Source: Erysipelotrichaceae bacterium (GTDB lineage: Bacteria > Bacillota_I > Bacilli_A > Erysipelotrichales > Erysipelotrichaceae). From it: a stretch of 7,368 nt of DNA. Both the position numbers and the translations under genes were made by a program. The stretch is from positions 18,492-25,859 of the forward strand of contig DOUE01000011.1 of the NCBI GenBank assembly GCA_003520745.1. The letters are read 5' to 3'. The notes beneath the pieces were generated by a model. It worked only from the letters and a program-made list of their open reading frames with translations, was not told the origin of the DNA and did no database searches. Below are positions 6,952 through 7,368 of the stretch, piece by piece (positions within the stretch are counted from its first letter, which is position 1; the number at the start of each line of letters is the position of its first letter).

Positions 6952-6957
6952 CTCCTT
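6952..6957 (-). promoter_or_regulatory. transposase ribosome binding site (AAGGAG)
   Basis: AAGGAG on the minus strand, eight bases before the ATG at 6943. It decides the start against the upstream in-frame ATGs at 6961 and 7144. Confidence 0.8.
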
Positions 6958-7073
6958 TCATTGAGGGGATAGCTCTTCTTTCGGTTTCCTCCGTCCTTAT
7001 TTTCGTTCTTGATCCAGGGTCATCGCCCTCATTAGTTGTAAGCAAGGTGGTCGGAAAGAAGCGAAAGCTGGAC

Positions 7074-7106
7074 GTTTTTTGTGACGGGATGATGATCCCA
7101 AAAGGA
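7074..7106. repeat. diverged hairpin-containing repeat, copy 1
   Basis: A T-run, then GAC, then GGGA, a short loop, CCC and AAAAGG. The same order occurs in copy 2 at 7241-7273. The core TTTTT(GT)GACGGGAT is shared apart from a 2-base insertion. This copy is the internal loop and inner stem of domain 3 of the candidate bridge RNA. Confidence 0.55.
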
Positions 7107-7161
7107 GCCACGTCCTTACTTCCGTGAGTCTTTCTGCTCTTCATGCCTGAAAAACAGAAAA

Positions 7162-7190
7162 GGCTAAGAGTCCCTCATGGTTTCTTAGCC
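7162..7190. terminator. bidirectional terminator-like hairpin in the IS leader
   Basis: A perfect 8-bp stem (7162-7169 with 7183-7190) has T-runs on both sides: CGTTTTT after it on the plus strand, and TTTTCTGTTTTT on the minus strand. It could shield the transposase from outside transcription or end a short leader RNA early. The 13-base loop is long for a good terminator, and the hairpin may instead be the middle domain of the bridge RNA. Confidence 0.4.
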
Positions 7191-7240
7191 CGTTTTTGTC
7201 TGATGAAGAGATGAACCGTAGAAACGTTCTAAGACGTATC

Positions 7241-7273
7241 GGTTTTTGACGGGATCATTACTGTCCCAAAGGT
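7241..7273. repeat. diverged hairpin-containing repeat, copy 2
   Basis: GGTTTTTGACGGGAT, a longer loop than copy 1, then TCCCAAAGG. It forms the inner hairpin of domain 1 of the candidate bridge RNA. Same orientation as copy 1, about 167 bases away. Confidence 0.55.
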
Positions 7274-7291
7274 TGAAACATCTCTTCAACG

Positions 7292-7320
7292 ATAATATAC
7301 ATCAATCAGACAGAAAATAA
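7292..7320 (-). promoter_or_regulatory. weak promoter candidate for bridge RNA and transposase
   Basis: A -10-like TATATT/TATTAT (minus strand, 7299-7292) lies just before the first domain of the leader. No convincing -35 stands 16-18 bases upstream; the best is TTATTT at 7320-7315. In studied IS110 elements a full promoter forms only when the two ends join in the circle, which would explain a lone -10 box. That link is inference. Confidence 0.3.
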
Positions 7321-7328
7321 AAGAAGCT

Positions 7329-7368
7329 AAGAATTACCTAGGGCACTCCTAACTTCAGTATACGAAAA
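7329..7368. other. right flank, no feature recognised
   Basis: About 40 bases beyond the likely IS end. No ORF, RNA gene or repeat can be supported here. Confidence 0.5.

Larger units (their letters stand above)
7066..7288 (-). ncRNA. candidate IS110 bridge RNA (leader of the transposase gene)
   Basis: IS110-group elements make a bridge RNA from the non-coding region upstream of the recombinase; two internal loops guide it to target and donor DNA. Read 5' to 3' on the minus strand, three domains appear. Domain 1 is closed by a perfect 10-bp stem (7279-7288 with 7204-7213) and contains hairpin GGGA/TCCC (7264-7267 with 7251-7254) and a possible AACCG/CGGTT stem (7240-7244 with 7214-7218). Domain 2 is an 8-bp hairpin GGCTAAGA/TCTTAGCC (7183-7190 with 7162-7169), 13-base loop. 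Domain 3 has outer stem GGACGT/ACGTCC (7110-7115 with 7070-7075), a symmetric 10x10 internal loop, and inner stem GGGAT/ATCCC (7095-7099 with 7086-7090) with a 4-base loop. Which loop is target- or donor-binding is not settled, and the RNA ends are approximate. The remaining leader (6944-7065) shows no gene. Confidence 0.6.
5624..7318 (-). mobile_element. IS110-family insertion sequence, approximate limits
   Basis: The element is defined by its IS110 transposase (5741-6943) with a long structured leader upstream and an AT-rich, non-coding stretch downstream. IS110 elements lack clear long terminal inverted repeats and often make no target duplication, so the ends cannot be fixed by eye. The limits given come from weak matches between a predicted guide loop and the flanks (7319-7328 and 5616-5623). 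A second option is the 10-base inverted match at 5601-5610 and 7317-7326. Either gives about 1.7 kb, somewhat long for the family but consistent with a 400-residue enzyme plus a 350-base leader. It sits directly behind the gcv terminator and leaves the operon intact. Intergenic DNA here is clearly richer in A+T than the gcv genes. Confidence 0.6.

Noticed and set aside
6944..7144. In-frame N-terminal extension of the transposase to an ATG at 7144
   Set aside because: The extension covers the structured leader, has no similarity to IS110 N-termini, and the start at 6943 has a good AAGGAG and begins right at the family's first Asp motif.
7272..7290. Short hairpin GTTGAA/TTCAAC as the 5' structure of the leader
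   Set aside because: It competes with the longer perfect 10-bp pairing of 7279-7288 with 7204-7213, which I judge more stable; it could still form transiently.

Overview
The window looks like a piece of a mid-GC bacterial chromosome, most likely of Bacillota (Firmicutes) type. Reasons: a tandem glycine riboswitch ahead of gcvT, a P-protein split into two genes (gcvPA/gcvPB), strong AGGAG-type ribosome binding sites, and TGA used as a real stop codon (lpd, gcvPA). Split P-proteins also occur outside Bacillota, for example in Thermotogae, and nothing here allows a genus call.

Layout, left to right. (1) Positions 1-1151 hold the 3' part of a dihydrolipoamide dehydrogenase gene (lpd, probable L-protein), cut by the window edge. 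(2) Positions 1148-1372 form a compact control region: a sigma70/sigmaA-like promoter whose -35 box overlaps the lpd stop codon, two glycine aptamers in tandem, and a terminator hairpin that shares bases with the closing stem of the second aptamer. (3) Positions 1387-5595 are an unbroken, tightly packed glycine cleavage operon gcvT-gcvH-gcvPA-gcvPB, ending in a terminator hairpin whose loop holds the gcvPB stop codon. (4) From about 5600 to 7330 lies an apparently intact IS110-family insertion sequence on the minus strand, with a 400-residue DEDD/serine transposase (5741-6943) and a long structured leader (6944 to about 7290).

How the genes work together. P-protein (GcvPA+GcvPB) decarboxylates glycine with PLP and passes the aminomethyl group to the lipoyl arm of GcvH on Lys61. 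GcvT releases ammonia and gives 5,10-methylene-tetrahydrofolate. L-protein (Lpd) reoxidises the lipoyl arm with NAD+. All four activities are therefore encoded side by side. The riboswitch controls the T-H-P part: glycine binding should favour the second aptamer stem over the terminator, so the switch should turn ON with glycine. Lpd lies upstream of the riboswitch and its own promoter is outside the window.

The most interesting part is the insertion sequence. IS110-group elements use a non-coding bridge RNA made from the leader upstream of the recombinase gene. The leader here can fold into a 10-bp closed 5' domain, a central 8-bp hairpin with T-runs on both sides, and a 3' domain with a symmetric 10x10 internal loop between two perfect stems. 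The 5' and 3' domains carry a related hairpin motif. I read this as a candidate bridge RNA with two guide-bearing loops. At the other end of the element there is a plausible plus-strand promoter, three hairpins and a T-tract (5698-5856), which would give a short RNA antisense to the 3' end of the transposase mRNA. These RNA predictions are inferences from sequence and hand-folding only.
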